A DNA stretch of 64,000 nucleotides from Nitrospiria bacterium (GTDB lineage Bacteria > Nitrospirota > Nitrospiria > SBBL01 > JAADHI01): NCBI GenBank assembly GCA_945787655.1, contig CALZIJ010000002.1:6697-70696 (forward strand), in the 5' to 3' direction. How positions within the stretch are numbered: position 1 is the first letter of the stretch; each line of letters opens with the position of its first letter. This document shows positions 9,195-21,021 of this stretch, piece after piece. The notes under the pieces are model-generated. The model did not search any database and was not told where the DNA came from. It was given only the letters and a program-made list of their open reading frames with translations. Both the position numbers and the translations under genes were made by a program.

Positions 9195-9645
9195 AAATAG
9201 AACGTTGCTTCCTCTTGCCGTTATCTGGGGGGGTCAAAGACCGCTCAGGGATTTCACCTTCCAAGGTCAGGCTGTTTATTTGCGTATAAGCGGCACCATT
9301 TGGAAAATGCACGATCGCCCTGCCTTCCACAACAGGATTGACACCACTGCTGCTCACCACTCTGATTTTTATCTGATGGGATTCTCCGGCTTGAAGCTGT
9401 CCTTTCCATGCCGGTGTTCCTCCGACCAGTACAACATTTCGCGGAAGATCAATTAAAAGTTCAATCGACGCCGTATCCGTATGAACCCGGGCGGTCAGAA
9501 TAATTTCCGTTTCCTCCGAATGAAGGGTATGTTGTTGAAATATGAGGTGAACCGGCGGACGCGGTTTGGCCCCAAGGCTTTCTTGAGCAACAAAAGCGGT
9601 ATAAACCACCATGAGAAAAAAGAGCAATTTGCCTTTTATCATCAT
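9175..9645 (-). CDS. Small secreted protein of unknown function
   Basis: N-terminal signal peptide; overlaps start of the 7293..9194 gene by 20 bp. Confidence 0.5.
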   Translation of the reverse strand: MMIKGKLLFFLMVVYTAFVAQESLGAKPRPPVHLIFQQHTLHSEETEIILTARVHTDTASIELLIDLPRNVVLVGGTPAWKGQLQAGESHQIKIRVVSSSGVNPVVEGRAIVHFPNGAAYTQINSLTLEGEIPERSLTPPDNGKRKQRSIFDFRKK

Positions 9646-9703
9646 CCCCTCTTAAAATTTATAAAACAGAACGCAGTCCGGATGTCAGATGAATGACTGG
9701 ACT

Positions 9704-10669
9704 TTATTTTATCACAAAATGAGGCAGGGGTTTCCCTTCAAACCTTGCTTTCAGGTTTTCAAGAACAATAAACCCCATTTTAACGCGGGTTTCCTTAGAG
9801 GCCGACCCAATGTGCGGTAAAGTCACCACATTGTTCATTTTGAGCAATGCGGAAGAAATCACCGGCTCTGCTTCAAAAACATCAAGCCCTGCACCCGCAA
9901 TCTCTTTTTCCAGCAAAGCCGTGCAAAGCGCCTGCTCATCCACAACCGGCCCGCGGGAGGTATTAATCAGAAACGCATTTTTTTTCATCCGATGCAAGGC
10001 AGGCGCATCAATCAAATAACGGGAATCCATATTTAATGGCAAATGTAATGTCACAAAATCCGAGGCTTCCAGTAATGCCGTCAAAGGCTGAAATACAAGG
10101 CCAAGGGATTGTTCTTCTGCCGGACTCAACGGCCTTCGGCTGTAATAAATTGTTTTCATATTAAACCCCGCGGCCCGACGTGCGACGGCTTTTCCAATCC
10201 GGCCCATGCCTATAATCCCCAGGGTTTTTCCAAAGATGTCAGCGCCCATCATTTCGGTCGGCGCCCACCCGGTCCATTGTCCGGACTGAACCCATTGATG
10301 GGCTTCACAAATCCTGCGTGAAACCGCCATAAGAAGGGCCCAGGTTAAATCCGCTGTCGTTTCAGTCAAGACTCCCGGAGTATTGGTTACTGCGATTCGA
10401 TGTTTTTGAGCCGCTTTTAAATCAATATTGTTGTACCCTACCGCATAATTTGCCACAATTTTCAATAACGGTCCCGCCTCAAAAACCTCTTGATCAATGG
10501 GATCACTCAACATGGAGATGATTCCGTCCGCCTGCTTGACACCCGCCAAAATTTCTTTCTTTTCAAGAGGGCGGTCGGGAGGATCATAGCGAAAATCAAA
10601 CTCGGTTTTTAGTGCATCCATCACGGGCTTTGGGAGTGCACGGGTAGAAAAAACAACGGGTTTTGGCAT
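9704..10669 (-). CDS. D-isomer 2-hydroxyacid dehydrogenase (glyoxylate/hydroxypyruvate reductase-like)
   Basis: GKTLGIIGMGRIGKAVARRA NAD-binding motif and NTSRGPVVDEQAL. Confidence 0.85.
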   Translation of the reverse strand: MPKPVVFSTRALPKPVMDALKTEFDFRYDPPDRPLEKKEILAGVKQADGIISMLSDPIDQEVFEAGPLLKIVANYAVGYNNIDLKAAQKHRIAVTNTPGVLTETTADLTWALLMAVSRRICEAHQWVQSGQWTGWAPTEMMGADIFGKTLGIIGMGRIGKAVARRAAGFNMKTIYYSRRPLSPAEEQSLGLVFQPLTALLEASDFVTLHLPLNMDSRYLIDAPALHRMKKNAFLINTSRGPVVDEQALCTALLEKEIAGAGLDVFEAEPVISSALLKMNNVVTLPHIGSASKETRVKMGFIVLENLKARFEGKPLPHFVIK

Positions 10670-10697
10670 CGGGATTTCCAGTCAGTTCATTAAAGTG

Positions 10698-12359
10698 TTA
10701 CCGGGCGCTGATCATTTCTGCAGCATGCTGGCGGGTCAAGTCAGTAATGGTGACGCCGCCCAGCATTCGGGCCAATTCTTCTACGCGCTCCGGGTAGGAC
10801 AATTCACGAATAGAAGTCACAATTCTCTTCCCTGCGGTTTTCTTTTCAACAAAATAATGATGGTCTGCCAAAGAAGCAATCTGTGGTAAGTGTGTGATAC
10901 AAAGCACCTGATGTTGTTTGGACAAGGTAAAAAGACGTCGGCCAACCCGCTCCGCGATGCCGCCGCCGACTCCGGCATCGACTTCATCAAAAACAAAAGT
11001 CGGGACAGGGTCTACTTCGGCAAGGACAACTTTGAGCGCCAGCATAATTCGGGACAATTCGCCCCCCGAAGCAATCTTAGCCAAACCTCTCGGTGTTTCA
11101 CCCGGCAAGGCGATCAAAAATTCTACTTGATCAATGCCAGTCAGGGTCGGTTCAGTGCGGGAAATTTCCACTTGAAACACGGTCATCCCCATCCCCAAAC
11201 CGTCGAGCTCTACATTAACTCTGTCTTGTAGTTGACTTCCTTTTTTTGTACGGGCCCCACTGAGATTTTCAGCGGATTCAGCCATTTTTTTCTCGATCGT
11301 CTGTAGTTCACCTTCCACTTCCTTCAGCCTTAGTGCACTTTCAGAATGACCGGATAATCGGTCTTCAAGCTCTTGTTGATAGGTCAATAACTCGGTCACA
11401 GATCGTTGATATTTGCGCTTGAGCTGCTGAATAAGAAACAGGCGTGACGAGACTTCCTCCAACCGGTCCGGATAATATTCATCCTCCTGAATCCGCCCCC
11501 GGAGCAGTGCGGCCAACTCCTTGAGCTGGATTTGTGATTCTTTCCACAGGGCAAGTTCAGTGCCCGCATCTCCCGTGATATTTCCAAGATCCTGAAGCGC
11601 ATGACCAATCTCGTCCAGGTGGGTCAGAATACCGCCTTCGTCGGTCAAACGGGACTGGGCTTCCTGGGTGGTCGATAACAGCTGTTCCCACTGTCTCAGC
11701 GTACGTTCTTCCCGCTCAAGCTCAGCCTCCTCCTCCGGATCAAGTTTCGCGTCTTGAATTTCAGTGAGCTGAAAAGAATAGAATTCAGTTTGTTCCTCCG
11801 ATGCCGCAATGTGCTGTTTCAGCGTCTCCCGTTCTTTTATTAATGCGGACCACCGTTGAAAATCAGATTGGTAGGCTTTTTTGAGTCGGGTCAAAGCACC
11901 AAAATCATCAAGCAAGGTACGCTGCCAATCCAGGCGGGTCAACAACTGCTGGCCTTGCTGGCCATGCACTTCCACCAATTGCTGCCCAACCTCCTTTAAC
12001 ATGCTTAAGGTCGCCATCCCGCCATTTAAGTAGGCACGATTTTTTCCATTTTTACTCAGGATACGCCGAATTAACAACTCGTCGGAATCATCTGTATCCA
12101 ACTGATGTGTTCCAATCAAGCCACTGGACGAGGGGTTTGAAAAAACAGAGGCATCAAAAGCGGCCTCAATCGTTGCTTCTTTTTCACCTTCGCGCACACC
12201 TTCTCCGAGAGATCGCTCTCCAAGAATGAGAGAAAGCGCGCCAATGAGGATGGACTTTCCGGCGCCAGTTTCACCGGTGATGACATTAAACCCTTCAGAC
12301 AGAGGGAGAGAGACTTCATCAATAATTGCATAATTCTTGATATGAAGCTCTCTTAACAT
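10698..12359 (-). CDS. recN: DNA repair protein RecN
   Basis: GETGAGKSILIGAL Walker A, LVEVHGQQGQQLL, FDEVDAGVGG. Confidence 0.95.
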   Translation of the reverse strand: MLRELHIKNYAIIDEVSLPLSEGFNVITGETGAGKSILIGALSLILGERSLGEGVREGEKEATIEAAFDASVFSNPSSSGLIGTHQLDTDDSDELLIRRILSKNGKNRAYLNGGMATLSMLKEVGQQLVEVHGQQGQQLLTRLDWQRTLLDDFGALTRLKKAYQSDFQRWSALIKERETLKQHIAASEEQTEFYSFQLTEIQDAKLDPEEEAELEREERTLRQWEQLLSTTQEAQSRLTDEGGILTHLDEIGHALQDLGNITGDAGTELALWKESQIQLKELAALLRGRIQEDEYYPDRLEEVSSRLFLIQQLKRKYQRSVTELLTYQQELEDRLSGHSESALRLKEVEGELQTIEKKMAESAENLSGARTKKGSQLQDRVNVELDGLGMGMTVFQVEISRTEPTLTGIDQVEFLIALPGETPRGLAKIASGGELSRIMLALKVVLAEVDPVPTFVFDEVDAGVGGGIAERVGRRLFTLSKQHQVLCITHLPQIASLADHHYFVEKKTAGKRIVTSIRELSYPERVEELARMLGGVTITDLTRQHAAEMISAR

Positions 12360-12375
12360 GAGACTTCAGTGCCGG

Positions 12376-12705
12376 TTATGTGGTAAGCACGGCATCAATT
12401 TTTTCCTTGAATTGTTTTTTGGAGGCCGCACCGACGATCTTATCAATCACTTTCCCTTCCTTAAAAAAGAGAAGAGAAGGGATTCCCATAATTTGGTGTT
12501 GACTGGCAATTTCCGGATTTTCATCGGTGTTTAGTTTGCAGACCTTCATTTTTCCCTGGTACTCTTCCGCAAGCTCTTCAATGGTGGGTGCGATCATTTT
12601 ACACGGCCCGCACCAAGCGGCCCAAAAGTCAACCATAACCGGTGTGGAAGACTGCATCACTTCTTGTTGCCAGGTTTGACTGTTCACTTCTACTGCATTT
12701 CCCAT
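12376..12705 (-). CDS. trxA: Thioredoxin
   Basis: VDFWAAWCGPCKMIAP active site. Confidence 0.95.
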   Translation of the reverse strand: MGNAVEVNSQTWQQEVMQSSTPVMVDFWAAWCGPCKMIAPTIEELAEEYQGKMKVCKLNTDENPEIASQHQIMGIPSLLFFKEGKVIDKIVGAASKKQFKEKIDAVLTT

Positions 12706-12855
12706 TCTCTCTCCTTCTTTATACGAATTCGCTTTGATTTAATCCATGCAAAGGCCGCTTCATTCTGACTGTTTGATGAATAGGAGTTCATTCTAAAAAA
12801 AGTCAGTAATGAAGTCAATCTTATGCACCGCTATTTACTTTAGCACAAAGATAAA

Positions 12856-12895
12856 AAAGCCTCCCTTTTCCGAAATCACGGAAAAGGGAGGCTTT
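12856..12895 (-). terminator. Rho-independent terminator downstream of groEL
   Basis: AAAGCCTCCCTTTTCCG / CGGAAAAGGGAGGCTTT stem with T-run on the minus strand. Confidence 0.85.
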
Positions 12896-12923
12896 GGCAT
12901 TCATGAATGCTTGAGGCGTTAAA

Positions 12924-14576
<1,653 letters not shown>

Positions 14577-14661
14577 TCATTCCTCCTAAATGTTTTACTA
14601 CAAAAGCATTCTTATTCAATTTCCTAGGTTCACTTAACTCAAGTCTTCCTGAGAAAAACAA

Positions 14662-14943
14662 TTATCCAATCACGCCTAAAATATCTTCTTCTTTTAGAAT
14701 TAAATATTCTTCATCATCGATGTTGATTTTGCTGCCAGAATATTTATCAAAGAGGACGGTCTCTCCTACCTTCACATCCTTGACTTCACTGCCAATTGCC
14801 TCAATAACCCCTTTTTGGGGTTTTTCTTTAGCAGCATCCGGGATATAGAGACCACTTGCTGTTTTATCCGGTTCTGCAGCATAGCTTACAAACACCCGCT
14901 CTTTTAATGGTCTAAACTTTACTGCTGATTTTGTTTCTCCCAT
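14662..14943 (-). CDS. groS: Co-chaperonin GroES
   Basis: VKFRPLKERVFV...GLYIPDAAKEKPQKG. Confidence 0.97.
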   Translation of the reverse strand: MGETKSAVKFRPLKERVFVSYAAEPDKTASGLYIPDAAKEKPQKGVIEAIGSEVKDVKVGETVLFDKYSGSKINIDDEEYLILKEEDILGVIG

Positions 14944-15053
14944 CTCTTTTACTCCTCCTTAGTTAAAATAAACACTTCTTTATTTAATGATGCGTTCCCG
15001 ATCCTTAGGACTTCAGGATAAAACGCGCCTCATCAACATAGAGCGCCACGATA

Positions 15054-15080
15054 TTAGCACTCTCATTATATGAGTGCTAA
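15054..15080 (-). promoter_or_regulatory. CIRCE element (HrcA operator) upstream of groESL
   Basis: TTAGCACTC-N9-GAGTGCTAA, perfect match; TATAAT-like -10 (minus strand) inside the spacer. Confidence 0.95.
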
Positions 15081-15194
15081 CACCTTATATAATAATCAAA
15101 ATCTTAAAATCAAGGGGGTGGGCTTTATTTTTTTTGAGAAGCCCGCTGGAAGAGAGAAAGATAGGCTATCTAATTGAAATGTATTACTTTTTTA

Positions 15195-16559
15195 CTAGTT
15201 CTTTTGAGCTGAAACGACCTCAGGATCCATTTCCTTGAAGATACGCCACCCTTTCAAAAGGTCAACCGCCTTTTTAAGTTGCGCATCTTCTTCCGGGGAC
15301 ATGTTTTGGGCCTGCGGCAATGGCTCATCACTGTCATCGCCTTCTGTTTGCTCAGGATCTGCAGGATCTGATTCTTCGGAAATGGTTTCATTGGAAAGGT
15401 GGCGCGCCAAGTCTTTTTCCCGGACAATCGGACTTTCCTTGACTTCTTTCGGCAACTCAGGTCGAACAATAATATCCGGGTCAATCCCGGTATTCTGTAT
15501 CGAACGGCCACTCGGGGTATAGTATTTCGCAGTCGTCAACCGAATTGCAGAACCATCTGATAAGGGGAGTATCGTTTGGACAGATCCTTTTCCAAATGTT
15601 TCAGTACCCACTACGACCGCACGCTTCCAATCCTGCAAAGCACCTGCAACAATTTCAGACGCACTGGCGCTGCCTTCATTCACCAATACGATGATGGGAA
15701 TTCTTCCCAGTCGGCTGGACCGACTGGCAATATACTCATCTTCTTTTCCATCACGAGATTTTATGGATACAATTAATTGTCCATTTTCCAAAAATTGCTC
15801 TGAAACTTCTTTAGCAGAATTTAAAAGACCGCCGGGATTATTTCTAAGATCAAGCACAAGCGAATGAATATCCGCGCCCATCAACTTTGCAATGGCTGTC
15901 GAAAGATCCCGAGCCGTATGCTCCTGAAACTGGGTTAATTGAATATATCCGATTCCCGGTTCAAGCAGTCTGGATTTGACGCTTTTAATACGGATGACAT
16001 CCCGTATTAAGGTAAAAACCAGTTCTTCAGGCTCTGATTCCCGATAAATGGTCAGGGTCACCGCCGTTCCTTTTCTTCCCCTCATTTTTTGCACAGCATC
16101 CATCAAGGTCGTCTCTTCTGTCATCACAAAATCATCGACTTTAAGGACCACATCTCCAGGCTTAATCCCCACTTTTGCCGCAGGGGTATCTGCAATTGGA
16201 GCAACGACCACCAGTTTTTTATCCCGGATACCGATTTGCAGCCCTAAACCACCAAATTCTCCCCGTGTATCAACCTGCATTTCCTTGTAAACTTCTGGAG
16301 ACATAAAAGCTGAATGGGCATCCAGCGTATTGAGCATGCCTTTAACGGCACCGTAGACCAGTTCCTTGGTGTCTACCGGTTCGACATAGCTTTTTTTAAG
16401 AGCAGAAAGCACTTCTGAAAAGATTTTAAGATCTTTATAACCATCGGTTTCAGCAGAAACCTTTGTTTCTAGACCCCGGCCCAGAAAAAGAAACGCCCCG
16501 AAAAATCCGAGTGTAGCCAAGAGCAATAAAGTGACACTCATTTTTTTCTTAAATTTCAT
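15195..16559 (-). CDS. ctpA: S41 carboxyl-terminal processing protease
   Basis: PDZ (GGLGLQIGIRDKK), NEGSASASEIVAGALQDWKRAVVVGTETFGKGSVQ. Confidence 0.93.
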   Translation of the reverse strand: MKFKKKMSVTLLLLATLGFFGAFLFLGRGLETKVSAETDGYKDLKIFSEVLSALKKSYVEPVDTKELVYGAVKGMLNTLDAHSAFMSPEVYKEMQVDTRGEFGGLGLQIGIRDKKLVVVAPIADTPAAKVGIKPGDVVLKVDDFVMTEETTLMDAVQKMRGRKGTAVTLTIYRESEPEELVFTLIRDVIRIKSVKSRLLEPGIGYIQLTQFQEHTARDLSTAIAKLMGADIHSLVLDLRNNPGGLLNSAKEVSEQFLENGQLIVSIKSRDGKEDEYIASRSSRLGRIPIIVLVNEGSASASEIVAGALQDWKRAVVVGTETFGKGSVQTILPLSDGSAIRLTTAKYYTPSGRSIQNTGIDPDIIVRPELPKEVKESPIVREKDLARHLSNETISEESDPADPEQTEGDDSDEPLPQAQNMSPEEDAQLKKAVDLLKGWRIFKEMDPEVVSAQKN

Positions 16560-16696
16560 TATAATTCCTCCAAAAACTCCCGGCCGGGTTTTGTCGATTA
16601 AAACCAGTCAGTTTCCGATATTCGGGTTTGACTTTTAACAACTTGACTCATTTAAATTCTATCATAGCAGGCAAAAACAAGACAGTATAACATGCC

Positions 16697-17881
16697 TTAC
16701 TTCCTTTTTTGAAGCCATGACAGGGGGTTTGTGGGTTCACCCTGGTGCCGAATTTCAAAATAAAGCTTGGCCTCGCTCGATAATCCGGTACCGCCCACCT
16801 CACCAATCGTCCTGTTTTTTGAAACCTGGTCCCCCACACCAACCATTAATTTGGCCAGATGTGCGTAAAGCGAATAATAATTTTCTCCATGATCAATCAT
16901 AATCATCATGCCGTAGCCCCTGAACCAATCCGCAAAAACAACCGTTCCCTCAAACACTGATCGCACTTCCCCGCCTTTGGCTGGAGTAATCTCGATTCCT
17001 TTTCTAAAAATGGTTTCATTAAATTTCGGATGTTTTTGACGACCAAATCGCGCAACCACTTTACCGTCGTTTGGCCAGCGCAGCTTGCCTTTTGCTTTTG
17101 AAAACTTTAATGGCAGGTGGCTGTCCTGTTCTTTTTTCTTTTTTTCAAGTGTCTTGATTAATGATTGAACCTGAGCAGACGATTGTGTCATCTCTGATAC
17201 GGCTTTTTTAAAAATGTCGCGGTCTTTTCGAACAGAAGCCAGCAATCGATTTTTTTTCTTTCGTTCGGAACGGCCTTGTACGATCTTTTGTGCCAGCACC
17301 TCGCGATCAACCATCATATGGTCGATCACGTCGGCCAACCGCGCTTTTTTTTCGATTAACTCTTCATTCATGTCTTTAAACTGACTTAACACCTCATCTT
17401 CCCTTTGGGCCACGGTCTTCATATATTGAATTTTTCTTAATAAATCCGGATAACTTTGAGATGAAAAGAGTATTTTTAATGCGGCCCCCTGCTTTTCTTT
17501 GTAAATGGATTTGAGACGCCCCAGGATTATTTCCCGCCCCTTACTGATTTCAAGGTTTACGTCCTCTATCCGGCTGGTCAGCGTCTTGGCCTCTTTTTCT
17601 TTTTCCCGTATTGTATGCTCCAGTAAGCCTGATTCTTTTTTTAAAAGACTAAACTTGCGGTCCATGATTTCAATATCGGCCAACAGGGAACGTTCTTTTT
17701 TTTGTGAGGCAATGGATCGCTGCTTCTTTTCTTTGATCTGGGTTTCAATTTCTTTCAGCGCTTTTTTTTCTTTTATAATTTGCTGATTAATGTCAGCCGC
17801 CTCTTCTGCGCGGCTGCTTGAAAAATTCAATACAAGCAGGAATACACTGGTACCCAATATGATGAAAATCTTGTTTTTCAT
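16697..17881 (-). CDS. EnvC-like M23 murein hydrolase activator with coiled coil
   Basis: Signal peptide, long coiled coil, C-terminal M23-like FRKGIEITPAKGGEVRSVFEGTVVFADWFRGYGMMIMIDHGENYYSLYAHL; adjacent to ftsEX. Confidence 0.88.
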   Translation of the reverse strand: MKNKIFIILGTSVFLLVLNFSSSRAEEAADINQQIIKEKKALKEIETQIKEKKQRSIASQKKERSLLADIEIMDRKFSLLKKESGLLEHTIREKEKEAKTLTSRIEDVNLEISKGREIILGRLKSIYKEKQGAALKILFSSQSYPDLLRKIQYMKTVAQREDEVLSQFKDMNEELIEKKARLADVIDHMMVDREVLAQKIVQGRSERKKKNRLLASVRKDRDIFKKAVSEMTQSSAQVQSLIKTLEKKKKEQDSHLPLKFSKAKGKLRWPNDGKVVARFGRQKHPKFNETIFRKGIEITPAKGGEVRSVFEGTVVFADWFRGYGMMIMIDHGENYYSLYAHLAKLMVGVGDQVSKNRTIGEVGGTGLSSEAKLYFEIRHQGEPTNPLSWLQKRK

Positions 17882-17888
17882 CTGGTGA

Positions 17889-18791
17889 TTATTCCGGATT
17901 TCTTAGCCTTAAAAGATGGTTTAAAGAGATGTAACTGCCAATACCGCCCAGCGTGCTACCGGCGATCACCAATGCGCCTAATAAATCGGGAGAGAGAAAT
18001 TGGAGCCCTTTAAAAGTCCCCAATGTGCCTAAAAACACGCCTATTTTTTCTTCCATATATTGAAAAATTAAAAAAAGGAACACAACGGAGACTCCGCTGC
18101 TCAATGCACCCATTAGAAAACCTTCTATCAAAAAAGGAACCTTGATAAACCCATGTGTTGCCCCGATTAACTTCATAATCTCAATTTCTTCATGACGGTT
18201 ATAAAAGTGGAGACGGACCGTATTCGCAATATTGGTCATCACAGTCACCGTTAAAAACCCCCCGATACCCACTCCAATAATGCGCAACAAAATCAAAAAG
18301 GTATTCAGGTTTTCCAACCATTCAGAACCATATTGCACTTCTTCTACCCCTGAAACTGCTTTAAAATCGTCTATAATCTTTTCCAGCGCTTCCTGATGCT
18401 GGTATTCGCTCTTAACAACCACCTCAAAAGAGGCCGGCAATGGATTTTCTCCCAGCCGTTCTATTATCGTTTTGTCTTCAAAAGACTCATTGAAAATTTC
18501 CAATGCAGCTTCTTTTGAAATGTAATTGGAAGATAAGATACGAGAATCATTCCGGATTAATTTTTTTATTTTTTCAATGGCGTCGCCACCCGCTTCGTCT
18601 TTTAAATAGATACTAAACTGTACACTTTCCCGCATCGTTTGCACAAAGCCTTGTGCATTATGGTACAAGATCAAAAAAAGCCCGAAGAGCATCAAAGTCA
18701 GGCTCAGCGAAATAAGGGAAAAAAATCCCAGTGTCCGATTAATCTGAATATTTTCTATCGCAGACTTAAAGTGGTAAAAAAACTGTCTCAT
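17889..18791 (-). CDS. ftsX: Cell division protein FtsX
   Basis: Four-TM architecture; NRHEEIEIMKLIGATHGFIKVPFLIEG; next to ftsE. Confidence 0.92.
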   Translation of the reverse strand: MRQFFYHFKSAIENIQINRTLGFFSLISLSLTLMLFGLFLILYHNAQGFVQTMRESVQFSIYLKDEAGGDAIEKIKKLIRNDSRILSSNYISKEAALEIFNESFEDKTIIERLGENPLPASFEVVVKSEYQHQEALEKIIDDFKAVSGVEEVQYGSEWLENLNTFLILLRIIGVGIGGFLTVTVMTNIANTVRLHFYNRHEEIEIMKLIGATHGFIKVPFLIEGFLMGALSSGVSVVFLFLIFQYMEEKIGVFLGTLGTFKGLQFLSPDLLGALVIAGSTLGGIGSYISLNHLLRLRNPE

Positions 18792-19456
18792 TCGGGAACC
18801 CCGTCAGAAATAATTCGCCCACCTTTGAGGACCAGCCTGCGTCTCGAAATTCTGGCAAAAAGCTGTCGATCATGGGTCGCCACGACAACTGTCGTGCCCG
18901 CAGTCTGGATGTTACGCAATAAGTCGACAATATCCAAAGAAAGCTCTTGATCAAGGTTTCCCGTCGGCTCATCCGCCAATAAAATGGCCGGTCGATTCAC
19001 CAAGGCTCTCGCAATCGCAACACGCTGTTGCTCCCCTCCGGACAGATAGGAAGGACGCTGGGCCTGTCGGTGTTCGATTCGGACCATTTTAAGCACCTCG
19101 TGCACCCTTTTTTTGATTTCAGTCCGTGATGCACCAATCATTTCAAGCGGCAACGCGACATTATCAAATACCGTTTTACGTTGAATCAATTTAAAATCCT
19201 GAAAGACAAACCCCATGCTGCGACGAAGGAAGGGGATTTGCCGTTCCTTAAGCCGTGAAACATTTTTCCCGCCGATTAATATTTGTCCCTGATCTGCCCG
19301 CTCCTGACAAAACAAAACCTTTAGCAGGGTTGATTTTCCAGCGCCGCTGGAACCCGTCACAAAAACAAACTCTCCCTTTTCGATCTTGAGATTAATATCT
19401 TCTAAGGCAAGAAAATCTTTCTTGTAATATTTATAAACATGAAACAGCTGTATCAT
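18788..19456 (-). CDS. ftsE: Cell division ATP-binding protein FtsE
   Basis: GSSGAGKSTLLK, LSGGEQQRVAIARA, LLADEPTGNLD. Confidence 0.95.
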   Translation of the reverse strand: MIQLFHVYKYYKKDFLALEDINLKIEKGEFVFVTGSSGAGKSTLLKVLFCQERADQGQILIGGKNVSRLKERQIPFLRRSMGFVFQDFKLIQRKTVFDNVALPLEMIGASRTEIKKRVHEVLKMVRIEHRQAQRPSYLSGGEQQRVAIARALVNRPAILLADEPTGNLDQELSLDIVDLLRNIQTAGTTVVVATHDRQLFARISRRRLVLKGGRIISDGVPE

Positions 19457-19555
19457 AATAAAATATCAGGAACCTTAGAATATTATTGGCACACACATTT
19501 TGGAAAAGTTCCAGCAGGTTTTAAAGATAAATTTCCAAGGGACACAAACAAAAAG

Positions 19556-20005
19556 TTAGGCGTGTTCAGCTTCCTTTTGGGTCAAGTATTCTAAAATCAA
19601 GGCGTCCAGGCCTTTCTTGGGCGCCTCATGTTCCTTCGCGCTTCCTTTATGATTTTCTTTTTCGTGCATTGTATGATCAGGCTCATTTGGCACGGCTTCA
19701 GGAGAAACTGATTGGTCTTCGGACATCACAGATCCCGCTTCCGGCCCGCCATTACCTGTGTCCATTTTTCCACGCACCAGGTCTCGCAACATTTGCTTAT
19801 GTTGCTGCTGCATCTTTTCCTTAATCGTTTCTTCATATTTCGCGGTTTTAGGAACATCAAGATAGCTGCTTTTTTTTGAGGAGAGGATAACACCATTTTT
19901 AAATAAAATGGTTGTGAGGGTATGCTGGTCCAAGCCACCATCTTCTGTTTGAACATGGTAGGTTTCGCCTTTATGTTGAATATTCGTATTTATACCGATA
20001 AACAT
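19556..20005 (-). CDS. Conserved-looking hypothetical protein
   Basis: Clean ORF between yraN and ftsE: MFIGINTNIQHKGETYHVQTEDGG... Confidence 0.6.
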   Translation of the reverse strand: MFIGINTNIQHKGETYHVQTEDGGLDQHTLTTILFKNGVILSSKKSSYLDVPKTAKYEETIKEKMQQQHKQMLRDLVRGKMDTGNGGPEAGSVMSEDQSVSPEAVPNEPDHTMHEKENHKGSAKEHEAPKKGLDALILEYLTQKEAEHA

Positions 20006-20032
20006 TGTCTTTAGTATACCGCTTTTTTAAAA

Positions 20033-20422
20033 TTATATGGTCATCTCGAAAGCATTTCTAATCAACTCGACTTGCTTTGCTTTCATTCCAGTCCGAATGG
20101 CAACCACATCAAAACGACAGCAGCAAGACATCAATCCTTTCTCACTGAGGTACGACAATGCCACTTGCGAGATTTTCAACTGCTTTCTATAATCGACCGC
20201 CGCCTGAGGTGCCCCGAAATCGTCGCCCGACCTCGTTTTGACTTCGATAAAGACAAGAACCTCCCCTTCCTGAGCAATGATATCAATTTCTCCGATTCTA
20301 TTGCGATAGTTTTGGGTAATAATACGAAAGCCCTCTTTTTTTAAATAACGGAGGGCAAGGGTCTCTCCTTTTTTTCCTGTGATTAAATGACGCCGCGAAA
20401 CGTCTTTCGGTGCAGATGACAC
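20033..20422 (-). CDS. YraN/UPF0102 family nuclease-like protein
   Basis: GEIDIIAQEGEVLVFIEVKTRSGDDFG. Confidence 0.92.
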   Translation of the reverse strand: MSSAPKDVSRRHLITGKKGETLALRYLKKEGFRIITQNYRNRIGEIDIIAQEGEVLVFIEVKTRSGDDFGAPQAAVDYRKQLKISQVALSYLSEKGLMSCCCRFDVVAIRTGMKAKQVELIRNAFEMTI

Positions 20423-20985
20423 GGACCAAATTCCTTAATTCGAAGCAGATGTTCACGTGTACCATATCCTTTATGCCGATTAAAATGGTACATCGGGTAT
20501 GTTTCATGAAAATCGCACATCATGCGATCACGTGTGACCTTGGCAATCACCGACGCGGCCGCAATGGATAGGGAAAGATCGTCCCCATGAATAATGCCTT
20601 TTTGAGGAATTTCCAGATCCGGAAGGGTCAATGCATCGATTAAAATATAATCGGGTTTTTCAGACAACGCTTCAACACCTTGCCGCATCGCCTTCACCGT
20701 GGCCTGTAAAATATTGATCTGGTCAATGATTTTGTTATCGACAATGCCCACGCCCGTTGCACAGGCTTGTCCATTGATTTGCTCATAAAAAAAATCCCGC
20801 CGGGCAGGAGACAGCTTTTTAGAATCCCTGAGCCCCTCAATAATACATCCCTTGGGCAAAATAACGGCGGCTGCCACGACCGGGCCCGCAAGTGCACCGC
20901 GCCCCGCTTCATCAATGCCACAGACGAGCCGATACCCAGAATCATAAAGGGCATTCTCATAGGACATCATCATAAAAGGAAACAC
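20383..20985 (-). CDS. rnhB: Ribonuclease HII
   Basis: VCGIDEAGRGALAGPVVAAAVIL, DSKKLSP. Confidence 0.96.
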   Translation of the reverse strand: MFPFMMMSYENALYDSGYRLVCGIDEAGRGALAGPVVAAAVILPKGCIIEGLRDSKKLSPARRDFFYEQINGQACATGVGIVDNKIIDQINILQATVKAMRQGVEALSEKPDYILIDALTLPDLEIPQKGIIHGDDLSLSIAAASVIAKVTRDRMMCDFHETYPMYHFNRHKGYGTREHLLRIKEFGPCHLHRKTFRGVI

Positions 20986-21021
20986 CCTGCGGGCTTAGGG
21001 CTTTTCTGAAATGGACTAAGG

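Noticed and set aside
15120-15155. GGGCTT...AAGCCC stem downstream of groES region
   Set aside because: The T-run lies in the loop rather than after the stem, so it does not look like a terminator.
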